Shown here piece after piece: positions 25,377-33,404 of a stretch of DNA of 64,000 bases; the stretch's first letter is position 1; each line of letters begins with the position of its first letter. Under the pieces are notes generated by a model. That model made no database searches. It saw only the letters and a list, made by a program, of their open reading frames with translations, and was not told the origin of the DNA. The stretch is taken from NCBI GenBank assembly GCA_003577145.1, contig QEUP01000010.1, positions 62,001-126,000 on the forward strand, given 5' to 3'. The translations under genes were made by a program, and so were the position numbers. Source of the stretch: Acidobacteriota bacterium. Its GTDB lineage: Bacteria; Actinomycetota; Acidimicrobiia; Acidimicrobiales; Microtrichaceae.

Positions 25377-25883
25377 TCAAGAAGGCCGCGAGGCCGAACG
25401 CAGCAGGCGAGGCGGCAAGAGCCACTCGAGGCGACCACTCGCTGGTCGGACGTGATCCCAGCGTTCAGCAGCAAGATCGATCAGGGCCATCGCCGCGGTC
25501 GGGACCCGGTAGTCACCGCCTCCCAGCAGCAGAGCCAACAGCTCCGAGGTCGTGGGCTCGTGCCCCACCACCAACAGCCGCTGTGTCGCATCGTCCTCCT
25601 CGAGGACCGCAGACAGCGCAGCCCGCGCCCCGCCGCCATAGAGACGGCCATCGGTTCGGACCGCGCAGGACCACCCGCCGGCTCCCATGGCCAGCTCCAG
25701 CGTCTCCTGCGTCCTCGCGGTCGGCGAGACCAACACCCCGTCCGGGACCTTGTCCACTCCGGTGAGAAGCTCGCCCATGGCGGCCGCCGCCCTCCGGCCC
25801 CGCTTGTTGAGCGGCCGGTCGGCGTCGGGGACCACCGAGCTCCAGTCCGACTTGCCGTGCCGGAACAGGATCAGCTCGGCCAC
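25377..25883 (-). CDS. SixA-type phosphohistidine phosphatase
   Basis: A 168-residue histidine-phosphatase-fold protein. LFRHGKSDW carries the nucleophile His9, SPTARTQETLE the phosphate-binding Arg and VVGHEPTTSEL the second His. SixA removes phosphate from histidine in phosphorelay or PTS proteins. GTG 25883 overlaps the ParA gene by 13 bp and follows AAAGGACGGG. It closes a three-gene operon CHAD-ParA-SixA, so its target may be linked to that system, for example polyphosphate or phosphohistidine chemistry. Confidence 0.87.
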   Translation of the reverse strand: MAELILFRHGKSDWSSVVPDADRPLNKRGRRAAAAMGELLTGVDKVPDGVLVSPTARTQETLELAMGAGGWSCAVRTDGRLYGGGARAALSAVLEEDDATQRLLVVGHEPTTSELLALLLGGGDYRVPTAAMALIDLAAERWDHVRPASGRLEWLLPPRLLRSASRPS

Positions 25884-26623
25884 GCCACCCGTCCTTTGAT
25901 CTCCTCCCACAGCGAGCGGAAGGCCTCCGACGCCCGGCTGCGAACGGAGTAGTCGCCGAGAGGAGCACGCCTCACGCTCATCTGCTCGACGCTGCTGGAG
26001 TAGGGGATCTGGGTGGACAGGATCTCGGGTCTCTCCTCGGGTAGGGAGCTGACGATCTCACAGTGGAGGTTGCGGCGCCGGTCGACCATCGAGAAGAAAG
26101 GGGCGATGGCCACCCCTCCGGTGTTGACACCGGCCACTACGGCGTCGAGCTGATCGAGCGTCCGCACCGAGAGCGTCGTGGGGATCAACGGAACCAGCAA
26201 GGCGTCGGCGGCGGCGATGACGTTCTCCGACACCAGCGAGATGCTCGGGGGGCAGTCGAGGAAGACGTAGTCGTACTCGTCCCCGAGTGGCTTGAGGACC
26301 TTCCGCAACCGGCTCGTCGGCCGCTTGACGCTGTCGAGGAGCAGGTCCATGTAGCGGTACGAGAAGTCAGCGGGCACCAGGTCGAGATCCCGGTAGTCGG
26401 TCCCCTTGATCAGCTCGTCGAGCTCACGGCGCCTGCGGACGATCGCCTTGGCTCCCCCTTTCACCTTCTGTTTGATCCGGAAGCAGTAGGTGGCGGCCCC
26501 CTGGGGGTCGAGGTCCCAGACCAGGGTTCGCTCACCGCTTCGGGCGGCGAAGTAGGCCAGGTTGACCGCAGCCGAGGTCTTCCCGACCCCGCCCTTGATC
26601 GAGTAGGTGGCCAAGATCCTCAC
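25871..26623 (-). CDS. ParA/MinD-like ATPase without ParB
   Basis: A 250-residue deviant Walker ATPase: KGGVGKT at residues 10-16, WDLDPQGAATY (switch I/A'), and FLDCPPSISLVSENVIAAADALLVPLIPTTLS. Such proteins form dynamic dimers on DNA or membrane and position cargo (chromosomes, plasmids, granules, chemoreceptors). GTG 26623 overlaps the CHAD gene stop by 4 bp and no parB is nearby, so this is probably an orphan cargo-positioning ATPase. The partner would be the CYTH/CHAD protein. See the matching finding. Confidence 0.87.
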   Translation of the reverse strand: MRILATYSIKGGVGKTSAAVNLAYFAARSGERTLVWDLDPQGAATYCFRIKQKVKGGAKAIVRRRRELDELIKGTDYRDLDLVPADFSYRYMDLLLDSVKRPTSRLRKVLKPLGDEYDYVFLDCPPSISLVSENVIAAADALLVPLIPTTLSVRTLDQLDAVVAGVNTGGVAIAPFFSMVDRRRNLHCEIVSSLPEERPEILSTQIPYSSSVEQMSVRRAPLGDYSVRSRASEAFRSLWEEIKGRVAWPS

Positions 26624-28176
26624 TCGGCCCCCGCGAGGTTGGCTCTGAACAGCCCGCGATAGCGCTTGCGGTTGCGAGGGCGATCGAAGCGGGCGAAGTG
26701 CTCGGCGAACTCGGCCCGAGCGCCGGCCTCGCGCCGGCGGATGTGGCCGATGAGGACCTCCATGGCCGACAGGGTGGCCGGCGAGGTTCGGCTGCCGGTC
26801 GTCATCAGCTCGGCGAAGCCCTCGAGCCTCGCGGTCTGGACCTCGCAGTCCTGAAGCTCCCCCAGGTTGTCCTGCAGCTGCTTCAGCGCAGCGATCAGCT
26901 CCGCGATCTCGTCGTCGGGGAACAGCGCCCGGAAGGCATCGATCAGGTACCGGAGCTTCTTGGCGCGCTTGCGCAGGTCGTGCAGCGCCTCGATAGGTGC
27001 GTCGTCATCGACGAGGCGGCCGTGTCGTAGCAGGCTGCGGTACGAAGCCCAGATGCGCTCGGATGCAACGGCCAGGATCGGCTGGGATGCCTGTGGCTGC
27101 CCGACGGTCGAACGAGCATGGGACAGGAAGTACCGGTAGCGGTTGACCAGCGAGCGGTAGCGGCCCTGGTCGAGCACGGCCACCAGCTGGGCGAAGGCAT
27201 CGTCCCGGGCGGAGCGGAGGAAACCCCTCAGCGGGAGGATGCCGACGTCGGCCGGTGGTGGCAGTTCCGACCGCAGCTCCTCGAAGCCGAGCAGGTAGAC
27301 GTCGAGATCGCGAAGGTCACTGGTCTGCTGGGCCAGCCACCGGAACTCCGGGCGCAACATCGCCAACGGCTCCGGAGCCAGTACATCCTTGGCCGCGGCG
27401 AGCACGGACCGCGTGCGGCGGATGGCGACACGGAAATCGTGCAGGGACTCGGTGTCGATGTCGCTCCTGACTCCCTTCTCGTTCCAGACGACCGCCTCCA
27501 GGAGCTGTGTGAGAACCTCGGTGAAGGCTTCCGCTGCGGCGGTATCGGGTGCCAGGAGCGTGCCCGACACCGGGTGAACCCGTCCCGCGTCGGGGTGGGT
27601 GACCTGCAGGGCCCTGGTGGCCAGGTCGTCGGACGTGGCGGTCGTGCCGAACGACTCCTCGAGACGGTGGACCAAACGGTCCGCTTCCCTGTCGTATCCC
27701 CTGAGGGGCTCGACCCGGATGCGCCAGCCGAGGCGCCTGACACCCGAGTCGGTGGGCACCTCGGTCGATTCGACGTGCACGTACGCGACCGTCTTGTCGT
27801 TCATGTCCACCGCCTTGAACCTGTGGACATGTGAGCGGACCTCAGCCATCGGACAGACCGCCCGGATCTTGGTGTGCTTCGCCAGACGGTCCCGCAGTCG
27901 TCCCGCCGGGAGGTCGGAGGCGAATCTCGGGACCTCGCCGACACGGGTGCCCGCCAGGGCATCGCTCGAATGCCGGTCCAGCACGGTCACCTCGCGGCTC
28001 CCATTCGTCTGGTCCTCGCGGAGGATCAGTCCGGAGCGATACAGCCGCCAGTCGAGCGTGTCATAGAGGGTCGACGCGACGTTCGACTCCCCCACCGATT
28101 CGAGCAGGGGCAGCTGACCGAGCACGGACAGCACCGAGGCCATCGTCACGTCCGGCTTCAGCACACGGTCGGGCAT
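26620..28176 (-). CDS. CYTH-CHAD domain protein
   Basis: A 518-residue protein. Residues 1 to about 200 resemble a CYTH (triphosphate tunnel) domain, but the N-terminal ExExK signature is replaced by LKPDVT, so catalysis is doubtful. Residues about 215-510 form a CHAD domain: two copies of the conserved histidine motif appear as SLHDFRVAIRRTRSVL and ALHDLRKRAKKLRYLID. CHAD proteins bind polyphosphate and locate to polyphosphate granules. The gene leads the CHAD-ParA-SixA operon. The palindromic repeat copy 2 lies just upstream, marking the end of the preceding ABC operon. Confidence 0.88.
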   Translation of the reverse strand: MPDRVLKPDVTMASVLSVLGQLPLLESVGESNVASTLYDTLDWRLYRSGLILREDQTNGSREVTVLDRHSSDALAGTRVGEVPRFASDLPAGRLRDRLAKHTKIRAVCPMAEVRSHVHRFKAVDMNDKTVAYVHVESTEVPTDSGVRRLGWRIRVEPLRGYDREADRLVHRLEESFGTTATSDDLATRALQVTHPDAGRVHPVSGTLLAPDTAAAEAFTEVLTQLLEAVVWNEKGVRSDIDTESLHDFRVAIRRTRSVLAAAKDVLAPEPLAMLRPEFRWLAQQTSDLRDLDVYLLGFEELRSELPPPADVGILPLRGFLRSARDDAFAQLVAVLDQGRYRSLVNRYRYFLSHARSTVGQPQASQPILAVASERIWASYRSLLRHGRLVDDDAPIEALHDLRKRAKKLRYLIDAFRALFPDDEIAELIAALKQLQDNLGELQDCEVQTARLEGFAELMTTGSRTSPATLSAMEVLIGHIRRREAGARAEFAEHFARFDRPRNRKRYRGLFRANLAGAE

Positions 28177-28194
28177 CTCAGCCGATGATAGGCG

Positions 28195-28254
28195 AACTCG
28201 ATTTGTGAACGCGCGTGGCCCCTATAGGGGCCTTTTCGGTTCACAAATCGAGTT
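28195..28254 (-). repeat. Nested palindromic repeat element, copy 2 (terminator-like)
   Basis: Outer arms AACTCGATTTGTGAAC (28195-28210) and GTTCACAAATCGAGTT (28239-28254) are perfect over 16 bp and enclose the 16-bp palindrome GGCCCCTATAGGGGCC (28217-28232). Read on the minus strand, it matches copy 1 (5065-5120) from GATTTGTGAACCGAAAAGG through the core and CGCGTTCACAAATCG, with changes only in the short internal spacer. It begins 3 bases after the FtsX-permease stop, so both copies sit immediately behind a gene in the same orientation. Confidence 0.88.
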
Positions 28255-28257
28255 TGG

Positions 28258-30792
28258 TTACTGGCTGCGTTCTCGGACGACCTTGGCGATGTCGAAGCGG
28301 CGCATGGCCCGCAAGCCGGGGGCCTGGGCGACCAACGCGGTCACGACAATCGCCAGAGACCCATAGAGGAAGGTCGTCCAGCGCATCTGGAGGCTGAAGC
28401 TGAACAGGTCGCTGCTGAACGACGACATGAACCACGATGAGACGAGCCAGCCGACGACCAACCCGGGAGCAATTCCCAGGAGCGTGAGCTGCAGGTTCTC
28501 GCCGGTGATGAGCCTGGCTACCTGCCCGGCGGTCACACCGCTGGCGCGCATCGTGGCCAGCTCGGTGCTGCGCTCGGCGATGTTGACCGACATGGTGTTG
28601 AACATGAGCGCGAACGCCATGATCGCACCGAACACGAGCATCACGCCGATGAAGATGTAGAACAGACCCAGCGCCGATTGCATGGTGTCGAAGAGGCCCT
28701 GCACGTCCACGAACGCGGCCACGCCATCCAGATCGGTGAGACGCTGCTGCATGGTGCCGTCGTTCGCGCCCTCGGCGTAGCGCACGAGCACCGTCGTGAC
28801 GTTGGGTAGCTCCATGACGAACTCCGACAACTTGTCGACATCGCCCTGTGACCTACCGAGTCGCTGGAGGAGCAGTCCGACGAGTGATTCACCCGATGCC
28901 GCGTGCTCCAGTGTCGACTTGATCGCGCCACCGAGTATGGACTGCAACTCGTCGTTGGACACATATGCCAGCGTTCCGAGCGGCTCATCCACGAATCCGG
29001 CCACCCTGGCCTTGGACTGGATCTTCACGCTCAGGTCGGGAGCGACATCGGCCAGCAACTGCTTCACCTGTGCCTCGAGGGTCAGGAAGCTCAGTGTCAC
29101 GACGTCACCTTCATCGACACCGATCAGGTCCCGCATGGGCTCGCCCACGAGGATTCCATCAGAGGCCAGATCGATCTCGTCTCCACCGGGCGCGTAGAAA
29201 TCGTGCATCCTCGTGCCGGGGACAAAGCTCTCCAGCTCCGTCGTGTAGCTCTTGTCGTCGTAGGCGACACCGACCTGGAGCAGCGAGGAGGCCTCGGCAG
29301 CAACCACACCTTCGACGCCGGCAACATCTTCCACAATCGTGTCGGTCACCAGGGTGTCGAACCAGACTTGGGCATCCTCCTTCATGATCTCGTCGAACTG
29401 GCGGTGCAGCAGGATCTGCGCGGTGTCCAGCATCCCCCAGGAGGCGAGGATGAGAACCAGCGACAACACCACCCCGAGGATCGTCGAGAGACTGCGCCGC
29501 TTCGAGCGCTCGATTCCCCTGAAGGTCATGCGCCATCTGACCGGCGTGTGACGCAGCGGCGGGATGAGCCTCTCTACGATGCTCGGCTTGCCCCGCCCGG
29601 TGGGGGTCCCGCCTCGCATGGCCTCAGCCGGGCTCACGTGGAAGGCTCCGTGGGCGGGGGCGACAGCCGACAGCCACCCGACCAGGACTCCGAACGAAAT
29701 CCCCACGAAGGGCGTGATCCAGTAGAAGCGGACCACGGTGTCGGGAACCGAGATGGCTCTGGTGTAGGCGCCTGTGACGAGCGAACCGGCGATCATGCCG
29801 AGGACCACGCCGAGCACCGCCCCGGTGACGCCGACGATCAACCCGTAGCCGAGGTAGTGGCGCCGCACCGTACGCCTGGCGAGGCCGTTGGCGAGCAGGG
29901 TCCCGATCTGGGCTCGCTCGGAGTACACGATCCGGTTGAGCAGCACGAACGTGGCCAGGCCTGCGGCGGTGAGGAAGAGGAGCGGGAACAGGTACGAGAG
30001 CTGGCCGAAGCCCTGCACGTCCTCCTGCAGGGTGGCGTTGGAGGGCTGCTCGGCTTGCGTCTGGACATCGGCACCGGCGGCGTTGGCCTGCTCGGTGATC
30101 TCTTCGGTGAGCGCTTCGGCGTCGGCGTGGGCGTCGTAGAGGACCACCACCTGGTTCAGCGACGACCCGCCTCCAGACTCGGCCATCTCCTGGGGCACGA
30201 ACAGCACCCCGAAGTCGTCGGGGGTGGTCAGCACGTCCTGGCGGCTGCGGGCCGGCCAGATGTACTCGGCGGAGGCCACGACCCCCAGCACTGTGACCTT
30301 CTGGAAGCTCACGTCCTGACCCTGCTCGAGGAGCACGTCGAGGCTGCTTCCCGGGTCGAGGTTCCAGTAGTCGGCGAAGTGCTTCTCCACCAGCACTCCG
30401 GTGTCCTCTGACGGCCTCAGGTAGCTGCCCTCGAGGATCTCCACCTTGTCGACCGAGGGTTGGCCGTCGACCGGCATTCCGATGATCCGGCCCAGCACCT
30501 CGGTGCTGTCCACCTTGATCGGGTTGTCCACCTGGGTGCGCGTCTCGACTGCGGCGACACCGTCGATCTCGTCGACCTCCCTGGCGATGCTCGCCGTGTC
30601 ACCGCCGGTGATCGTCAGGTCCGCGAAGTCCAGGTCGTCATAGGTCTTGGTGTAGGACGCTTGCAGGTTGCGGAACGAGTCGAAGCTCGCGGCGAAGAGC
30701 ATCACCCCCAGCGTGATGGTCAGCAGCACCGCGAGGAACTGCCACCGGCGGCGTCGGAGGTCACGCCGCCGCTTCTTGCCGAGGGTGCTCAC
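28258..30792 (-). CDS. FtsX/MacB-type ABC transporter permease
   Basis: An 844-residue membrane protein with two FtsX domains. An N-terminal membrane segment (FLAVLLTITLGVMLFAASFDS) is followed by a large external domain (residues about 40-260), a bundle of three to four helices, a second anchor segment (TILGVVLSLVLILASWGML), a second external domain and a final three-helix bundle ending GSLAIVVTALVAQAPGLRAMRR. Such permeases transmit ATP hydrolysis to extract or export lipids, lipoproteins or peptides. The ATG overlaps the ATPase stop by 4 bp. The substrate is unknown. Confidence 0.9.
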   Translation of the reverse strand: MSTLGKKRRRDLRRRRWQFLAVLLTITLGVMLFAASFDSFRNLQASYTKTYDDLDFADLTITGGDTASIAREVDEIDGVAAVETRTQVDNPIKVDSTEVLGRIIGMPVDGQPSVDKVEILEGSYLRPSEDTGVLVEKHFADYWNLDPGSSLDVLLEQGQDVSFQKVTVLGVVASAEYIWPARSRQDVLTTPDDFGVLFVPQEMAESGGGSSLNQVVVLYDAHADAEALTEEITEQANAAGADVQTQAEQPSNATLQEDVQGFGQLSYLFPLLFLTAAGLATFVLLNRIVYSERAQIGTLLANGLARRTVRRHYLGYGLIVGVTGAVLGVVLGMIAGSLVTGAYTRAISVPDTVVRFYWITPFVGISFGVLVGWLSAVAPAHGAFHVSPAEAMRGGTPTGRGKPSIVERLIPPLRHTPVRWRMTFRGIERSKRRSLSTILGVVLSLVLILASWGMLDTAQILLHRQFDEIMKEDAQVWFDTLVTDTIVEDVAGVEGVVAAEASSLLQVGVAYDDKSYTTELESFVPGTRMHDFYAPGGDEIDLASDGILVGEPMRDLIGVDEGDVVTLSFLTLEAQVKQLLADVAPDLSVKIQSKARVAGFVDEPLGTLAYVSNDELQSILGGAIKSTLEHAASGESLVGLLLQRLGRSQGDVDKLSEFVMELPNVTTVLVRYAEGANDGTMQQRLTDLDGVAAFVDVQGLFDTMQSALGLFYIFIGVMLVFGAIMAFALMFNTMSVNIAERSTELATMRASGVTAGQVARLITGENLQLTLLGIAPGLVVGWLVSSWFMSSFSSDLFSFSLQMRWTTFLYGSLAIVVTALVAQAPGLRAMRRFDIAKVVRERSQ

Positions 30793-31508
30793 CAGTCCAG
30801 TTCCCCGGCCGGAACCGGTTGCTCGACGACGTCATCGGCTACCACCTCACCGTCCCTCAGATGCAGCACCCGATCGGCCATCCCGGCGATCGCCGAGTTG
30901 TGGGTGACGAGCAGCACCGAGCGCCGCCCGTCGCGACAACTCCGGTGCAACAGCTCCAGCACCTGTCGCCCGGTCTCGAGATCCAGTGCGCCGGTGGGCT
31001 CGTCGGAGAGGAGTACCGGCGGGTCCTTCACCAAAGCGCGCGCGATGGCGACCCGTTGCTGCTCCCCGCCCGACAGCTGAGCCGGGAAGTGGTCGAGGCG
31101 GTCGGAGAGAGCGACCGAGGCCAGCGCCTCCTCGGCCCGCGCCCCGGCATCCCCCCCCGTGATCTCGGCGATCAGTTGCACGTTCTCCTTCGCGGTGAGG
31201 GTGGGAACGAGGTTGTAGAACTGGAAGATGAAGCCCACCTCCCTCCGCCGGTACTCGGTGCGCCCCTTCTGGTCGAGACCGGGAACGTCGACACCTCCGA
31301 CGTGGAGTCCTCCCGACGTCGGTTCCTCGATCGCCCCGATCACGTTCAGCATGGTCGTCTTGCCCGAGCCACTCGGTCCGAGCATGACCACGAACTGACC
31401 GGCGTCGATCGTGAAGCTGGCCTGCTTGAGCGCTTGGACCTCGGTTTCGCCCGACCCATAGGTCTTGGTCAGGCCGTCGAGTTGGATCGTCGGCGCGGAA
31501 GCGTTCAC
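30789..31508 (-). CDS. ABC transporter ATP-binding protein (LolD/MacB type)
   Basis: A 239-residue ATPase with Walker A GPSGSGKTT, Q-loop FQFYNLVPTLTAKENV, signature LSGGEQQRVAIARAL, Walker B VLLSDEPTGALD and H-loop VTHN. The Q-loop context matches LolD/FtsE/MacB ATPases that partner FtsX-type permeases. It is co-transcribed and coupled with the 844-residue permease. GGAGCGATC precedes its GTG start. Confidence 0.93.
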   Translation of the reverse strand: MNASAPTIQLDGLTKTYGSGETEVQALKQASFTIDAGQFVVMLGPSGSGKTTMLNVIGAIEEPTSGGLHVGGVDVPGLDQKGRTEYRRREVGFIFQFYNLVPTLTAKENVQLIAEITGGDAGARAEEALASVALSDRLDHFPAQLSGGEQQRVAIARALVKDPPVLLSDEPTGALDLETGRQVLELLHRSCRDGRRSVLLVTHNSAIAGMADRVLHLRDGEVVADDVVEQPVPAGELDW

Positions 31509-31540
31509 GATCGCTCCTCTCGGTTAGCCGCTGTGCGAGT

Positions 31541-32052
31541 CAGTTGTATCCGTCGCGGATCATCTCGTTGATGACCCTCAGGGCCAGGACCAGGGAACCG
31601 ACGATTCCCTGGTAGCCGAGCACCTCCGCGAGCGGGACTCCATCGGCCAGTCCCGGGCCGGTTTGAACGCTCAGCAGCAGCACCGAGGCGATCACGAGCC
31701 CGACGGCTGTTCCTCCCAGCGCCATGCGATTGACCAGTGTGATAATACGCGAGGCGCTCCTGTAGGAGTTGCCGTCTGGTCGTGAACTGCCCGAACACAC
31801 GTGGAACCCACACGTCTTCGGTTCCCTCGACGGCCGCCTCGATCAACGCCGCGTTGAGCGCCTCGCGCTTGAAGGCCGAGCTCCTCGAGCAGGCTCCGGA
31901 CGAACTCGCCCGCAACCGATCAGCGTGGCGATCAACGTCTGATCCCACCCGCGCCGCATGGCGAGCAAGCGGCCGGCCACGAAAGCCACGAGGACGAGCA
32001 GCGGCAGCGGCAGCGGCAGTAGGACCTTGCCGACGCTCCAGAGCATCTCCAC
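31541..32052 (-). pseudogene. Decayed UbiB/ABC1 (AarF) kinase-like gene
   Basis: Reading the minus strand gives pieces of one protein in different frames. From GTG 32052 there is an N-terminal membrane segment (LLPLPLPLLVLVAFVAGRLLAMRRGWDQTLIATLIG). After a frame change comes VAGEFVRSLLEELG, then in a third frame ALNAALIEAAVEGTEDVWVPRVFGQFTTRRQLL, the UbiB segment before the kinase core. Finally, shifted again, come the C-terminal two membrane helices NRMALGGTAVGLVIASVLLL...VINEMIRDGYN. An intact gene should be about 1.5 kb or more. Here about 0.5 kb remains, with the kinase centre gone. The call rests on memory of family patterns. Confidence 0.65.
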
Positions 32053-32104
32053 GGCTGAAGCCCTCTAGATCACCGGTGCAGCCTGGTGTCGCTTCGCCGA
32101 GGCC

Positions 32105-32365
32105 TCACACCTCGGGCCGGCGCGATCGACGCCACAGCCAGCCGCCTATCTCGACGATGATCACGGCTACCACGCCGGCTACGAGCAGGGCGAGCCAGAG
32201 CGGCACGGTCGCATCGAAGAACAGCCAGGTGACCTCGGCGTCTTCGGTGTTCTGGGCTATGAACACCACGAACGCGACCAGCAGTACGAGCACGACGATG
32301 ACACCGGCTGACAGGCGGGGGCCTCTCGTCTCCCACTCGACCTCTCGGTTGTCGCTCGAACTCAT
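32105..32365 (-). CDS. LapA-domain small membrane protein
   Basis: An 86-residue protein from ATG 32365 (ACAGGAGGC upstream) with two transmembrane segments (AGVIVVLVLLVAFVVFIAQN and PLWLALLVAGVVAVIIVEIGGWLWR) separated by TEDAEVTWLFFDATV. This is the LapA/DUF1049 layout, in which the short external loop contains xxVxxxFxxxxVP. In other bacteria LapA works with LapB in envelope biogenesis, but the family is also widespread as lone proteins. A longer in-frame reading to 32527 overlaps the permease gene and is unlikely. Confidence 0.75.
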   Translation of the reverse strand: MSSSDNREVEWETRGPRLSAGVIVVLVLLVAFVVFIAQNTEDAEVTWLFFDATVPLWLALLVAGVVAVIIVEIGGWLWRRSRRPEV

Positions 32366-32504
32366 GTCGCCTCCTGTCGGGCCCGCTCGGCCACCTGTCG
32401 GACACCCGAGTGGCTCGGTGCCGGCAGCGTGGCCGCCAGGCGGCGACCACGCGTCCTGACCATACTTCCACGACCGGGGCGGCCTCGCCGGGAGCCGGAG
32501 AGGG

Positions 32505-33386
32505 TCACCCCGCGCTGCCGGCATCATCGAGCTCGAATCCTGGCTGATACCGCTGCCGCCCTCGCCTGAGGCGCGCCAGGGCTTGGCCGGCCAGCACCAC
32601 GAAGAACCCCGCCACCGACAGACCCGACATCATCGCTCCGCCCGCCAGGTCGAAGTGGTAGCTCAACAGCAGCCCGGCGCAGACCGCCAGGACGCCGATG
32701 GCTACCGACACGGTGATCATCACCGGCACGCGCCTGACGAGCAGTGAGGCGGTCGCCGGCGGGCCGACCATCAGCCCGAAGACGAGCAGTGCGCCCACGG
32801 CCTGGAACGACGACACCACGGCCACTGCGATGAGGGCGAGGAGCAGGACGTGCGCCGCCTTCGGATGCAGCCCGAGCAACGCGGCCTTCACCTCGTCGAG
32901 GGACAGCGCGAGGAACGCCCGGTAGAAGACGATCGCTGACGCCGCCACGAGGATCGTGGCCCCGCCCTGCATCACCAGATCACCTTCGCCGACGCCCAGG
33001 ACATCGCCGAACAGGAAGGAGGTGAGATCCTGGGCGAAGGCGTCGGATCTGCTGATGATCACCACGCCGAGGGCGAGCATCCCCACGAAGAGCAATCCGA
33101 TGGCGGCGTCCTCGGGCAACCTCGACCGGCGCTGCACCAGCGCGATGAGGGCCACCATGACCACCGCGCTCGCCGACGCGCCGATTGGCAGGCTGAGACC
33201 CCACAGAGCGGCAATCGCGATGCCCGGGAGCACGCCGTGCGCGAGCGCATCACCCATGAAGGTCATCCCCCTGAGGACGACCCAGATGCCGACCAGCGAC
33301 GTGGTGACCGCCGCCAGGATGCCCGCGAGCAGGGCTTTCTGCATGAAGGAGTACTGGAGCGGGTCGATGAGCCAGTCCATCGTCAC
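32505..33386 (-). CDS. znuB: Metal (zinc/manganese) ABC transporter permease
   Basis: A 293-residue ABC-3 family permease with eight to nine hydrophobic segments. VLRGMTFMGDALAHGVLPGIAIA is the conserved cytoplasmic coupling motif, and HPKAAHVLLLALIAVAVVSSFQAVGALLVFGLMVGPPATA is the family core. It lies 18 bp behind the substrate-binding protein gene on the same strand. Two starts (GTG 33386, ATG 33380) are possible. The metal is inferred as zinc from the binding protein and operator. Confidence 0.9.
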   Translation of the reverse strand: MTMDWLIDPLQYSFMQKALLAGILAAVTTSLVGIWVVLRGMTFMGDALAHGVLPGIAIAALWGLSLPIGASASAVVMVALIALVQRRSRLPEDAAIGLLFVGMLALGVVIISRSDAFAQDLTSFLFGDVLGVGEGDLVMQGGATILVAASAIVFYRAFLALSLDEVKAALLGLHPKAAHVLLLALIAVAVVSSFQAVGALLVFGLMVGPPATASLLVRRVPVMITVSVAIGVLAVCAGLLLSYHFDLAGGAMMSGLSVAGFFVVLAGQALARLRRGRQRYQPGFELDDAGSAG

Positions 33387-33404
33387 GACGCTAGTTCTCG
33401 CCGG

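Noticed and set aside
28903-30411. Long plus-strand open frame of about 500 codons
   Set aside because: It is antisense to the FtsX permease, is rich in Gly/His/Arg without a fold, and has no start site.
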